Assembly (NCBI GenBank): GCA_900556785.1
Contig: USQK01000018.1
Location: 1-26,579 of the forward strand
DNA length: 26,579 bases
Reading direction: 5' to 3'
Source: an uncultured Veillonella sp.
Lineage (GTDB): Bacteria > Bacillota > Negativicutes > Veillonellales > Veillonellaceae
Shown here: positions 8,515 to 16,414 of the stretch, piece after piece
Layout: every line of letters starts with the position of its first letter
Position numbering within the stretch: position 1 is the first letter of the stretch
The notes under the pieces: generated by a model
What the model was told of the DNA's origin: nothing
Seen by the model: the letters and a program-made list of their open reading frames with translations, nothing else
Databases searched by the model: none
Made by a program: the position numbers and the translations under genes

Positions 8515-9519
8515 TTATTTCCCTGTCTGTGAAATACCTAAATGCTCATAGGCTAATTTAGTAGCAACCCTCCCACGCGGTGTGCGTCCTAAAAATCCTA
8601 ATTGCATCAAATATGGTTCATACACATCTTCGATGGTATCTCTCTCTTCGCTGATGGCCGCCGCAATGGTATCAATTCCTACAGGACCGCCATCATATTT
8701 TTCAATAATACATTCCAACACACGTCGATCAATTCGATCAAGTCCCATTTTATCTACATATAAACGTTGTAATGCTTCATCTGCAATTTCTTGAGTGATA
8801 ACCCCATCACCAATGACTTGTGCAAAGTCGCGTACCCGTTTAAGCAGACGATTTGCGATACGCGGTGTTCCTCGTGAACGACGCGCAATTTCGCTTGCCC
8901 CAGTTGGCACAATACCAATATTAAGTATCTCTGCGGCGCGAGACACAATAAACTCTAACTCTGGTTGTTTATAATATTCCAACCGATTAATAATACCAAA
9001 TCGGTCCCGTAACGGTGCCGCCAAAGCACCCGCTCGAGTCGTGGCACCTACCAAAGTAAATTTTGGCAAGTCAATGCGCACAGTTCGAGCACTTGGACCC
9101 TTACCGATGATAATATCAATAGCATAGTCTTCCATAGCAGAGTACAACACTTCCTCTACACTACGAGACAAGCGATGAATTTCATCGATAAATAATACAT
9201 CATGGTCGTCCAAATTTGTTAATATTGCAGCTAAGTCACCAGACTTTTCAATAGCCGGACCAGAAGTTATACGAAAATTAACACCCAATTCATTTGCAAT
9301 AATCCCTGCTAATGTTGTCTTGCCAAGACCTGGAGGCCCATAGAGCAGCACGTGATCCAATGCTTCCCCACGCTGTTTTGCCGCTTGAATATACACATTT
9401 AGATTACCTTTAGCCTCTTCTTGACCTACATACTCATTAAAAAGCTTAGGTCGAAGGCTATATTGCCATATATCCTCTTCGTGCTCGCCATTGCCGACAA
9501 GGCGTACTTCCTCATTCAT
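8515..9519 (-). CDS. ruvB: Holliday junction branch-migration helicase RuvB
   Basis: RuvB is the AAA+ hexameric motor that drives branch migration with RuvA. The 334-residue protein has Walker A (GPPGLGKTT), Walker B (LFIDEIHRL), sensor 1 and arginine finger region (GATTRAGALAAPLRDRFG), and a C-terminal winged helix ending near LGFLGRTPRGRVAT. Length is typical. It starts 2 nt after ruvA and ends 2 nt before the SpoIID-domain gene. Confidence 0.97.
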   Translation of the reverse strand: MNEEVRLVGNGEHEEDIWQYSLRPKLFNEYVGQEEAKGNLNVYIQAAKQRGEALDHVLLYGPPGLGKTTLAGIIANELGVNFRITSGPAIEKSGDLAAILTNLDDHDVLFIDEIHRLSRSVEEVLYSAMEDYAIDIIIGKGPSARTVRIDLPKFTLVGATTRAGALAAPLRDRFGIINRLEYYKQPELEFIVSRAAEILNIGIVPTGASEIARRSRGTPRIANRLLKRVRDFAQVIGDGVITQEIADEALQRLYVDKMGLDRIDRRVLECIIEKYDGGPVGIDTIAAAISEERDTIEDVYEPYLMQLGFLGRTPRGRVATKLAYEHLGISQTGK

Positions 9520-9521
9520 CC

Positions 9522-10130
9522 TTATCGTCCTTTCCCAAGCTCAATTAAGCTGACTTTTATCAACTCAGATACATCACGCTTACCATCATCTAAAGACTCT
9601 ACAATATCTGCTACATCCCGTTCCAAGTATCCTAAGGATACGAGGGCTTCAATGGCTTCTCCTACAGCACCGTTTGCAGCAACGCCAACAGGCTGAATAG
9701 TCGCAGACGATTCCGTAGAAATATGTGTCATCTTAGCGATTTTATCCTTTAACTCTAAAACAAGTCGCTCCGCAGACTTCTTACCAATGCCAGGTAACTT
9801 AGTTAATTGCTGTACCTGCCCATTGATAATCGCTAATTTGAAAGCCTCAGGTGTCATGCCTGACAAGATGCCAAGCCCCACCTTGGGCCCGATACCAGAA
9901 ACAGAAATGAGGAGTATAAACAACTCATATTCTTCTTCCGTCCAAAAGCCATAAAGTTGCATCGCATCCTCTCGTACATTAAGATACGTGAATAGCGTCG
10001 CCTCATGGCCCTCTATCAGCTGTTGACGCGTAGTGGTCGGCACATATACGCGATACCCTACGCCATGTACATCAACATAGCACGATTCTTTAAAAAGATG
10101 TGTTACGATACCTCGCACATACCCTATCAT
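9522..10130 (-). CDS. ruvA: Holliday junction DNA-binding protein RuvA
   Basis: RuvA is a tetramer that holds the four-way junction and loads RuvB. The 202-residue product shows an N-terminal OB-fold (GYVRGIVTHL), tandem helix-hairpin-helix motifs (SGIGPKVGLGILSG and LPGIGKKSAERLVLELKDK), a flexible linker and the C-terminal RuvB-binding domain (VSLGYLERDV). Its start overlaps the ruvC stop by one base (TAATG). Confidence 0.97.
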   Translation of the reverse strand: MIGYVRGIVTHLFKESCYVDVHGVGYRVYVPTTTRQQLIEGHEATLFTYLNVREDAMQLYGFWTEEEYELFILLISVSGIGPKVGLGILSGMTPEAFKLAIINGQVQQLTKLPGIGKKSAERLVLELKDKIAKMTHISTESSATIQPVGVAANGAVGEAIEALVSLGYLERDVADIVESLDDGKRDVSELIKVSLIELGKGR

Positions 10131-10624
10131 TATACCAACCTCTTTAATCTATCATTGTGAGAACTATGAGCCGTACAGATAGCAACAGCTAATGCATCTG
10201 CCGTATCATCAGGCTTAATTTTCTCACGAATCCCCAAAATATTCATCGTCATATAAATGACCTGATTCTTATCAGCTTTACCATAACCTGTGACAGCTTG
10301 TTTAATTTGTAATGGTGTATATTCATAAATAGGAATCCGTTGTTGTTCAGCAGCCAATAAAATAACACCACGTGCTTGCCCTACCTTAATGGCTGTTGTT
10401 ACATTGCGGTTAAAAAATAATTCCTCCACACCGAACTTATCAGGCCTATATTCCTCCAATAAATCACTAAGATCATTAAATAGAATTTCCAGTCGCTGTG
10501 AATCAGTTAATTCCTTAGGAGTTGTAATAGCCCCATAGGCTACTGGTGTTAGTTTGCTACCCTTCACGTCAATAATGCCGTATCCGCATATAGCCGTACC
10601 TGGGTCAATTCCTATAATGCGCAC
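10130..10624 (-). CDS. ruvC: Holliday junction resolvase RuvC
   Basis: RuvC is an RNase H-fold endonuclease that resolves four-way junctions. The 164-residue product carries acidic active-site residues: Asp7 in GIDPG, Glu67/68 in GVEELFFNRN, and Asp140 and Asp143 in KPDDTADALA. The start codon is GTG with AAGGGGG upstream. It is the first gene of the leftward superoperon, and a promoter with an extended -10 is visible at 10688-10693. Confidence 0.97.
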   Translation of the reverse strand: MRIIGIDPGTAICGYGIIDVKGSKLTPVAYGAITTPKELTDSQRLEILFNDLSDLLEEYRPDKFGVEELFFNRNVTTAIKVGQARGVILLAAEQQRIPIYEYTPLQIKQAVTGYGKADKNQVIYMTMNILGIREKIKPDDTADALAVAICTAHSSHNDRLKRLV

Positions 10625-10684
10625 CCCAACCCCCTTAGTTTAAAAATGAGATAAGCTACCGCCTACCTCCATTACATAATCTAT

Positions 10685-10698
10685 TTTATTATAGCATA
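10685..10698 (-). promoter_or_regulatory. Promoter of the ruvC-secF superoperon (extended -10)
   Basis: The minus strand reads TATGCTATAATAAA, a consensus TATAAT (10688-10693) with the TGn extension. A -35 is poorly defined, as is usual for extended -10 promoters. The leader to the ruvC GTG would be about 55-60 nt. Confidence 0.65.
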
Positions 10699-10792
10699 AT
10701 TTCACATCGAAGTTCATGAATTCCCCTATGAATTATATATTAGACATATTAATTTTCTTAACTTTAATAAATATCCGAGTTTAATTTCAATA

Positions 10793-10819
10793 GAAAAGGA
10801 GCACCCCATAGAGTGCCCC
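10793..10819 (-). terminator. Probable terminator after yebC
   Basis: GGGGCAC (10813-10819) pairs with GTGCTCC (10798-10804) on the minus strand, giving 7 bp with one G-U pair and an 8-nt loop, followed by TTTTCTA. It lies immediately after the yebC stop. The T tract is short, so strength is uncertain. Confidence 0.6.
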
Positions 10820-10827
10820 GTTTATTA

Positions 10828-11565
10828 TTATTCTTCTTCATCGTCCGGCAAAATACCATTATGATATACGTTTTGTACATCATCAAGATCATCCAATACG
10901 TCAAGCATTTTCTGCATTTTCACAGCATCATCACCAGTCAACTCAATCGTTGTATCTGGAATCATCGTGATTTTAGCTACTACAGTTTCGATACCCGCAT
11001 CAGCAAGCGCTGCTTCTACCGCATCAAAATCCTCTGGTGTTGTATAAATTTCAAATACATCATCTTCAGACTTAAGGTCTTCTGCTCCAGCTTCAAGAGC
11101 TAGCATAGTTACCTCATCTTCATCATGACCTTCTTTATCGATAACAAATACGCCTTTAGATTTGAACATCCAGCCTACACAGCCGCTTTCACCAAGGTTA
11201 CCACCTTGTTTAGAGAATGCATGGCGCACGTCTGCAGCAGCACGATTACGATTATCAGTCATCACCTCAACAGTAACAGCAACACCGGCAGGACCATAAC
11301 CTTCGTATACGATTTCTTCATATGCATTCATGTCCGTAGCACCGATACCTTTGTCGATAGCACGTTGAATGTTATCCTTAGGGATATTATTTTCACGAGC
11401 TTTTTGCAAAGCCAATTTCAAACGCATATTACCAGTTGGATCTGCACCACCCATGCGTGCTGCAACGGTAATTTCACGACCGATTTTTGTAGCCAATTTA
11501 GCTTTTAATGCATCGGTTTTACCTTTTTTATGTTTAATATTTGCCCATTTAGAATGTCCTGACAT
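10828..11565 (-). CDS. yebC: YebC/PmpR-family protein
   Basis: The 245-residue product opens with the family signature MSGHSKWANIKHKKGKTDA and has the usual acidic C-terminal domains (DDLDDVQNVYHN near the end). YebC proteins were long annotated as transcriptional regulators. More recent work on some members links them to translation at difficult motifs such as polyproline. Which applies here cannot be read from sequence. The start is supported by AGGAGG. It follows the SPOUT methyltransferase by 9 nt and is near ruvCAB, a very common neighbourhood. Confidence 0.95.
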   Translation of the reverse strand: MSGHSKWANIKHKKGKTDALKAKLATKIGREITVAARMGGADPTGNMRLKLALQKARENNIPKDNIQRAIDKGIGATDMNAYEEIVYEGYGPAGVAVTVEVMTDNRNRAAADVRHAFSKQGGNLGESGCVGWMFKSKGVFVIDKEGHDEDEVTMLALEAGAEDLKSEDDVFEIYTTPEDFDAVEAALADAGIETVVAKITMIPDTTIELTGDDAVKMQKMLDVLDDLDDVQNVYHNGILPDDEEE

Positions 11566-11574
11566 AGACGCCTC

Positions 11575-12147
11575 CTATTTATTCCACCATGCTTCGCCCC
11601 GCAGCCGATCTAAGATGATTGATACGGCACTACGCACGGATAAATGATTGTATTCACCATGGCCATATATAGGTTCTAAAATATAGTCAAAGCTTTCCAT
11701 CGTTTCTTTTGTCATACCATAACCGGTACCAAATAATACTAACACAGGGCGGCCCTCATTTTCAAGGTGTTCACGCATCCGTGCATAGGAAATTGTATTA
11801 TCATAAGTTCTAGCATCGGTAGTTGCTACGATAGGTTTTACCCCTTCTAGCTCCTCGATAGTACGCACCGCAACAGCGATGGAATTAACGAGTTCAACGC
11901 CTGTGAAAGCATCTTTTCTGTCCGGATTATAGGTACTACCAAAGCCTGACTTCCAATGCTCCATAATGGTAGCTGCTAATTCTCGTTGAGCCGGTATATT
12001 ATGAATCACAAAATATTTAGATACATCATAGGTGATAGATGCGCGTGCAATATCGTGAATATCATAATTGGTAATGGCCGTCGTAATGACCTCTTTATGT
12101 TTGTTCATAATCGGATAGTGAACAAGTCCAATATATAAATTAGCCAA
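11575..12147 (-). CDS. SPOUT-like SAM-dependent RNA methyltransferase (TrmD-associated family)
   Basis: The roughly 190-residue product resembles the TrmD-neighbour family (Pfam Methyltrn_RNA_4), a putative RNA methyltransferase with a knotted SAM fold. Visible conserved parts are LYIGLVHYPIMNK at the start, TNYDIHDIARAS, and VLVLFGTGYGMTKE followed by YNHLSVRSAVSI near the C-terminus. I place the start at a TTG (12145-12147), reading MANLYIGL. AGGAG lies 10 nt upstream and the family normally begins there; an upstream TTG would add 10 unsupported residues. It precedes yebC by 9 nt. In many Firmicutes this gene directly follows trmD; here a block of unrelated genes lies between. The exact RNA target is unknown. 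Confidence 0.8.
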   Translation of the reverse strand: MANLYIGLVHYPIMNKHKEVITTAITNYDIHDIARASITYDVSKYFVIHNIPAQRELAATIMEHWKSGFGSTYNPDRKDAFTGVELVNSIAVAVRTIEELEGVKPIVATTDARTYDNTISYARMREHLENEGRPVLVLFGTGYGMTKETMESFDYILEPIYGHGEYNHLSVRSAVSIILDRLRGEAWWNK

Positions 12148-12299
12148 TGCCTTATATCTCCTATAACCTAACAACAAATATAAACAATATTAATAGAAAT
12201 ACCAGCCTTACAATAAATAGAAACTATAGTAACACTAGCCTAATAACTTTATGCTCCTAACCCTATAATTTATGTACCATTAATCATTCTACATAGTTT
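12148..12299. other. Intergenic gap between the ATP-grasp block and the SPOUT gene
   Basis: This 152-nt A/T-rich gap has no convincing terminator hairpin and no clear promoter with both hexamers on the minus strand. It marks the downstream border of the inserted four-gene block. Confidence 0.4.
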
Positions 12300-13586
12300 T
12301 TAATCAATAACTAAAGGTAAAAAATAGGCTTCTGTACCAGCAATTTCTTCAGGAGAGAAACGGGCTCCTACAGCAGAGGCTTGGTCCCCAAGCATAAAAC
12401 AAGACAGCGTCAAGCACCCTTCTTTTGTACCACTATCTACGGTGTGAATAAAACGTTTTTGCTTAATAAAATCTTGGTACATAACCTTCTTACTATCACG
12501 ACAAACAATGTCATCATAATTATCTACAAACTTTTCCATAAAGACCTTTGCTTGATTCCCATGTTTTTCTACGACTTGTATATTACGCCCCTCACGACCC
12601 CAGATTTCCTTTTGAATATAAAGACCCTCATCGAGGTTAGGAAAATCACTTTCAAAATAGGACGGAGTCAAATAACGTTCAATAATATCTCGCTCAGGAC
12701 CTGTAAAAAATTGATTAGTTAAGTATAAGGCATACACCAAGGACATAAATGACTTATTTTGCAAAATGATCGCTTCTGGAGGATTAAATAAATTAAACCG
12801 CCCCTCATTATATAAATCTAAGAACATTTCACCTAACGGTTCTCCCGTTGCCGTCGTCTCATCGATTAACAATTCCATGGGATGCAAACGATATAGGTTT
12901 GATGCATGACTGCCATCGGGAAGTAAAATCCCTTCATCATCAATGACCATATCATAAAATGATAAGAATCGTACATCCGCTTCAGGACATGCGGATTTCA
13001 TCGTATTCATTAAAAACTTAGTGGTTCCTAAATCTTCTAAATAATCATGAAAGCAAGCAAACACAAATGGATTCGCTTCACCATTCTTTACCGTATTATA
13101 TTTACTATTTTCCTGAGAAGTGCGTTCATAAACACGTTTCAAAAAACGTTCTAGCTCATCCCTAGCCCCTTCATTTGGATGCTCTTTATCAAAATAACGG
13201 GCGCCTACCTCATTAGCATAATAACTTTCAATCAAAAAACAAGGGGTATCCGCATTAATTTCCACCATGCGCAATCGCCCCTGTGTATCGAGAACAAAAT
13301 CAAAGCGAGACAGCCACGTAGGTAGGCCTAACGGGTTCCCTCGGTGAAGATAAGGAATCAGATTCTCCGGCATATCCATATTGAGGGCGAACTCATCAGG
13401 TGCCTGCTGAAAGACTTTAGTAGCCTTATAAAATATTTGGAATAACATACGAGATGCATGTCGTATTTCATCGTAAAACTCAGCTGGAAAAGATTGTACT
13501 GAAAGCGTTGGATATCGATCGTCATATCCTTCATAATCTACAAAAGGCAGTATGCCCGTATCTAACTCATCAATATAGGATTGCAT
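12300..13586 (-). CDS. Glutathionylspermidine-synthase-like ATP-grasp ligase (YgiC/YjfC type)
   Basis: The 428-residue product belongs to the family of E. coli YgiC/YjfC and the synthetase half of glutathionylspermidine synthase. These ATP-grasp enzymes join a carboxylate to an amine. Visible are the MVEINADTP motif (Glu109, Asn111, Asp113) and a late YIQKEIWGREGRNI segment in the ATP-binding half. There is no N-terminal CHAP amidase domain, so it is not a bifunctional E. coli Gsp enzyme and need not make glutathionylspermidine. The start is the ATG at 13586, with GGGAGG 7 nt upstream; an earlier ATG would place that site inside the gene. It is the last gene of a tight four-gene operon. The substrate is unknown; a peptide, protein tail or polyamine are possible. 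Confidence 0.82.
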   Translation of the reverse strand: MQSYIDELDTGILPFVDYEGYDDRYPTLSVQSFPAEFYDEIRHASRMLFQIFYKATKVFQQAPDEFALNMDMPENLIPYLHRGNPLGLPTWLSRFDFVLDTQGRLRMVEINADTPCFLIESYYANEVGARYFDKEHPNEGARDELERFLKRVYERTSQENSKYNTVKNGEANPFVFACFHDYLEDLGTTKFLMNTMKSACPEADVRFLSFYDMVIDDEGILLPDGSHASNLYRLHPMELLIDETTATGEPLGEMFLDLYNEGRFNLFNPPEAIILQNKSFMSLVYALYLTNQFFTGPERDIIERYLTPSYFESDFPNLDEGLYIQKEIWGREGRNIQVVEKHGNQAKVFMEKFVDNYDDIVCRDSKKVMYQDFIKQKRFIHTVDSGTKEGCLTLSCFMLGDQASAVGARFSPEEIAGTEAYFLPLVID

Positions 13587-13600
13587 AGTACCGCCTCCCA

Positions 13601-14161
13601 TCACGAGCCACCAGAGCGTGAACCAGCACTACCAAAGCCCGACTTTTGACCTATAGAAGAGGCTTTTTGACTTCTTCGCTTCTCATAGTCTTGATAAGTA
13701 CGTCGCCCCAACGTACCATGCGTATTAGAGCCTGTGGTTGTATATACATTAGGCTCCTCATAGGGTTTCAAAGGTGCTGCCACACGATATGTCATAGTTC
13801 GTCCATCCATACGAGCTGTAGGTGGATTAAATCCATGGAAAATATAGTAGCCTGCTGCAATACTTGGCAAAAGTCCTGCTAGCCCTGCATCCCACACTAA
13901 ATTGCCGCTAGTATCACGATGAAAGGTAACAGACCGATTGTCATCATATAAAGCCGTCTCTTTACCATCGCCATGATTCAATAAAGAGTAGCGATTTCCT
14001 TGATTATCCTTTAATCGAACTTCCCCATCATTTGCTTCCGGGTAGATCTTATCACATACGGCATAAGCGATGTCATTCCAGTATGAAGACACACCAACGA
14101 TGCCCGCCACAGCGGCAAAGGCACTCGTTATGTATATAGTTTTCTTACTTGGCTTATACAT
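13601..14161 (-). CDS. Small membrane-associated protein with YgiB-like Ser/Gly/Arg tail
   Basis: I do not recognise a full family match. The 186-residue product has a hydrophobic N-terminus (about 8-27), a polar middle, a second hydrophobic segment (about 92-111), and a basic C-terminal tail (from about 150) rich in Arg/Ser/Gly ending GFGSAGSRSGGS. That tail resembles the ends of YgiB/DUF1190 proteins, whose genes sit next to ygiC-type ATP-grasp genes in proteobacteria. Here too the next gene (14 nt on) is a YgiC-type enzyme. By position and tail it may be the functional counterpart of YgiB and possibly the ligase substrate; that is inference. The start is supported by AAGGGAG. Confidence 0.7.
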   Translation of the reverse strand: MYKPSKKTIYITSAFAAVAGIVGVSSYWNDIAYAVCDKIYPEANDGEVRLKDNQGNRYSLLNHGDGKETALYDDNRSVTFHRDTSGNLVWDAGLAGLLPSIAAGYYIFHGFNPPTARMDGRTMTYRVAAPLKPYEEPNVYTTTGSNTHGTLGRRTYQDYEKRRSQKASSIGQKSGFGSAGSRSGGS

Positions 14162-14172
14162 AGGACACTCCC

Positions 14173-14604
14173 TTAGTGCACCGCACCACTAACAACGAGA
14201 GCAAGACCTACAAAGATACCAAATACGAGAATACCAGCAGCTGTATTACCACGCATAATCTCTTCAGATAAATTATATTTACGATGCCATAAATTAATAA
14301 ACATATAGCCTGTTACAAATAGTACAATACCAAGAATAGCATAAACAACACTTGCTACTACACCGTGCAATAAAGATGTATCTGCTGTAGTAACTACAGG
14401 AGACATGATAACAGCACGCAATATTTCACCAATACCGATAAAGGAACCTGCAGATAGCCATGCTACAGCACAGTTACCACGTTTGATTTCTTCACTAAAT
14501 TTACCAGGCACGAAGAAATCGATAACCGTGTTGGCAGTTAACATTAAGAAAATTCCAAAACAAGCATAAAAAATCGTCAATAATACATCTGGCATATAAA
14601 TCAT
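14173..14604 (-). CDS. DUF350 membrane protein (YjfL-like), internally duplicated
   Basis: The 143-residue product has four predicted membrane segments in two similar halves. Each half carries the same motif: SEEIKRGN at residues 37-44 and SEEIMRGN at 113-120, exactly 76 residues apart, each followed by a Gly-rich hydrophobic helix. This is the tandem arrangement of DUF350/YjfL proteins, which often neighbour YjfC-type ATP-grasp genes. The molecular function of the family is unknown; an ion or small-molecule channel role has not been shown. The gene lies 10 nt after the DUF4178 gene and 11 nt before the next, with AGGAGG before the ATG. Confidence 0.85.
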   Translation of the reverse strand: MIYMPDVLLTIFYACFGIFLMLTANTVIDFFVPGKFSEEIKRGNCAVAWLSAGSFIGIGEILRAVIMSPVVTTADTSLLHGVVASVVYAILGIVLFVTGYMFINLWHRKYNLSEEIMRGNTAAGILVFGIFVGLALVVSGAVH

Positions 14605-14614
14605 AATAAGCCTC

Positions 14615-15685
14615 CTAATAATATAATTTTGTATTGGATGTGTTACCAGAACCTTCAGTAGGATACAATCGTTCGCGTCCCGTCTTATCCCGTAGGCGAA
14701 CTATAGTCGCATAGTTATCAAGTATATGAGAGCTGATTACTGTACGATCAATAATTTTCCAATCCTCTTGTGTTAATTTTGATTGTTCACATACCTTAAC
14801 CTTAGTCTGTCCATCCGTATTAGTGATGAGATACACCAAGTCCCCCGAATAAAAGACAATAACTTCATGGCCCTCTTCTAAGTTATCCCGCTCATTGTTA
14901 ATATCACCATTCACAGAATCAATCAAATCTAATGCGGTACTAACAGGATCTAGTGTAGACGTGTATACATAGTCGCTATCCGAATCCGTTTTTGTATAAT
15001 ATGCAGATGTGTCATGCATATGTTCTTTTGCCGTGTAAGGCACTCCAAACATAGCGCGTATACTATGCCAAGACAAATCATTGTCCGACCAAAATAGAAA
15101 TAGTAAAAATAGTACACCATACCCCACGCCACCAGCAATAGCTCCAAACCTCTTTTTCATTGATTTGTTACGCATCTTTTTCTTAATAGCTTGAGCGGCT
15201 GCATCATTACAAAGACGAATATTCACCAAGGGCACTCGTGATCCTTCGGCAAACATTTTTTCCCCTTTGAACCAATTTTCTTCAAAGAATACGCTAGCGC
15301 CGCCTTCACAGGGCAATTGATATTCCTTATACCCAGCTCGATCACCTACGGACGCACCACTATCACCATCTACGTCTACAACCTTTTCCAAACCGATTTG
15401 ATGTAATGTAAAGCCTTTCGGCGCACGCTTACGATAGGATGTTCTAGATACAGTGCACCACGCATTATCATTGTACTCGATGGTAACCCATATTTTATCA
15501 GTTCCCTCAACAGCCTCTAGGCCATATTCATGCCAATAATCACCAGGAGACTTTTGCATAGATGGTTTAGCCTTATAGGCTTGTTCCTGATCAGCTTTTG
15601 GAATAATCTCATTATATTTAATTTTTTCAGTTATTATATAACGGCTGCCCTGAACCTCAAGGACATCGTAACAATTAAACTCCAT
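14615..15685 (-). CDS. DUF4178-domain protein with one membrane segment
   Basis: The 356-residue product begins with a DUF4178-like domain (about residues 1-160; WHEYGLEAVEG and IWVTIEYNDNAWCTV are the recognisable parts). A basic stretch (KKKMRNKSMKKR) and a single TM at about 181-200 follow, then a C-terminal domain that by the positive-inside rule would be outside the cytoplasm. DUF4178 has no established function. It recurs in bacterial operons with DUF350 and glutathionylspermidine-synthase-like genes, exactly as here. The start is ATG at 15685 with GAGG 6 nt upstream; a TTG two codons earlier is less likely. It is the first gene of the block. The 75-nt gap upstream contains an inverted repeat (AGAGTAG/CTACTCT) but no clear promoter. 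Confidence 0.72.
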   Translation of the reverse strand: MEFNCYDVLEVQGSRYIITEKIKYNEIIPKADQEQAYKAKPSMQKSPGDYWHEYGLEAVEGTDKIWVTIEYNDNAWCTVSRTSYRKRAPKGFTLHQIGLEKVVDVDGDSGASVGDRAGYKEYQLPCEGGASVFFEENWFKGEKMFAEGSRVPLVNIRLCNDAAAQAIKKKMRNKSMKKRFGAIAGGVGYGVLFLLFLFWSDNDLSWHSIRAMFGVPYTAKEHMHDTSAYYTKTDSDSDYVYTSTLDPVSTALDLIDSVNGDINNERDNLEEGHEVIVFYSGDLVYLITNTDGQTKVKVCEQSKLTQEDWKIIDRTVISSHILDNYATIVRLRDKTGRERLYPTEGSGNTSNTKLYY

Positions 15686-15760
15686 AAACAACCTCGTTAG
15701 AGTAGCAATACCTATATACGCATCTAAACTACTCTCTCTCCTAAACGGGATTTAATGAAA

Positions 15761-16414
15761 TTAAGCTTTAAAGTAGCCTACACGCTCATGAATCGTTTCA
15801 TTTTCAATAATAGAAATACCATATTGTTGCCCCATAGTAGCTGTTACAAGCACCTTAGCTACATCAGCAGTTTTTACAGGCTCTTGACTCATTAATACAC
15901 GTGCTTTATTAATGACCCCCAATACAGCACAACTAATACGCTCTACCAATTTAGGTTCTTCTCGAATCAAGGTGGCTGGACGAACAATAACAATCGCTTC
16001 AAATGGAAGTTCTAAGATGACTTCTTCCAATTGTCCTTTCATGGACATATAAAAGAATTTCGATTTTGGATTCGCCCCTAAAGAAGACACTAATCCATAT
16101 TTTTTTACTCCATTTTGAGCTGCAATGCGAGCCATTTCGTACTGGTAGGTATAATCGACTGTCCATTGTGCTTCTTTAGAGCCTGCTTGTTTGCGGTTTG
16201 TACCCATAGCAGAGAATAAAATATCCCCTGTTACTAGGTGTGCCCATTCACGAGGTTCATCAAAATTTACGATATGAACGATTACCTTTGGAGATGTATA
16301 CGTAACTTGACGACGTACAAACACATGAATTTCTTGAATTTCATGATTGTCAATCAATGATTCTACAATATGGCGACCAACTGCACCAGTAGCACCTAAT
16401 ACTAAAGCTTTCAT
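15761..16414 (-). CDS. NAD(P)-binding oxidoreductase, TIP30/HTATIP2-like atypical SDR
   Basis: The 217-residue protein starts with a Rossmann dinucleotide motif (LGATGAVGRHI, residues 6-16). It has LVSSLGANPKSKFFYMSMKG, in which Tyr122 and Lys126 form the YxxxK pair of short-chain dehydrogenases, followed by IVIVRPATL. The pattern matches the TIP30/HTATIP2-like atypical SDR subgroup. Its substrate is unknown, and some members bind NADP without clear catalysis. Its ATG overlaps the trmD stop (ATGA), so it is translated together with trmD, though no functional link is evident. Confidence 0.82.
   Translation of the reverse strand: MKALVLGATGAVGRHIVESLIDNHEIQEIHVFVRRQVTYTSPKVIVHIVNFDEPREWAHLVTGDILFSAMGTNRKQAGSKEAQWTVDYTYQYEMARIAAQNGVKKYGLVSSLGANPKSKFFYMSMKGQLEEVILELPFEAIVIVRPATLIREEPKLVERISCAVLGVINKARVLMSQEPVKTADVAKVLVTATMGQQYGISIIENETIHERVGYFKA

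Noticed and set aside
7938..8561. 207-residue open frame on the plus strand, hydrophobic (Val/Ala/Phe rich)
   Set aside because: It is antisense to the low-complexity linker of the SpoIID-domain gene. The repetitive codons (AAA, CCx, ACx, GCx) leave the opposite strand without stops. There is no ribosome-binding site.
11125..11508. 127-residue plus-strand frame
   Set aside because: Shadow frame of yebC without start signals.
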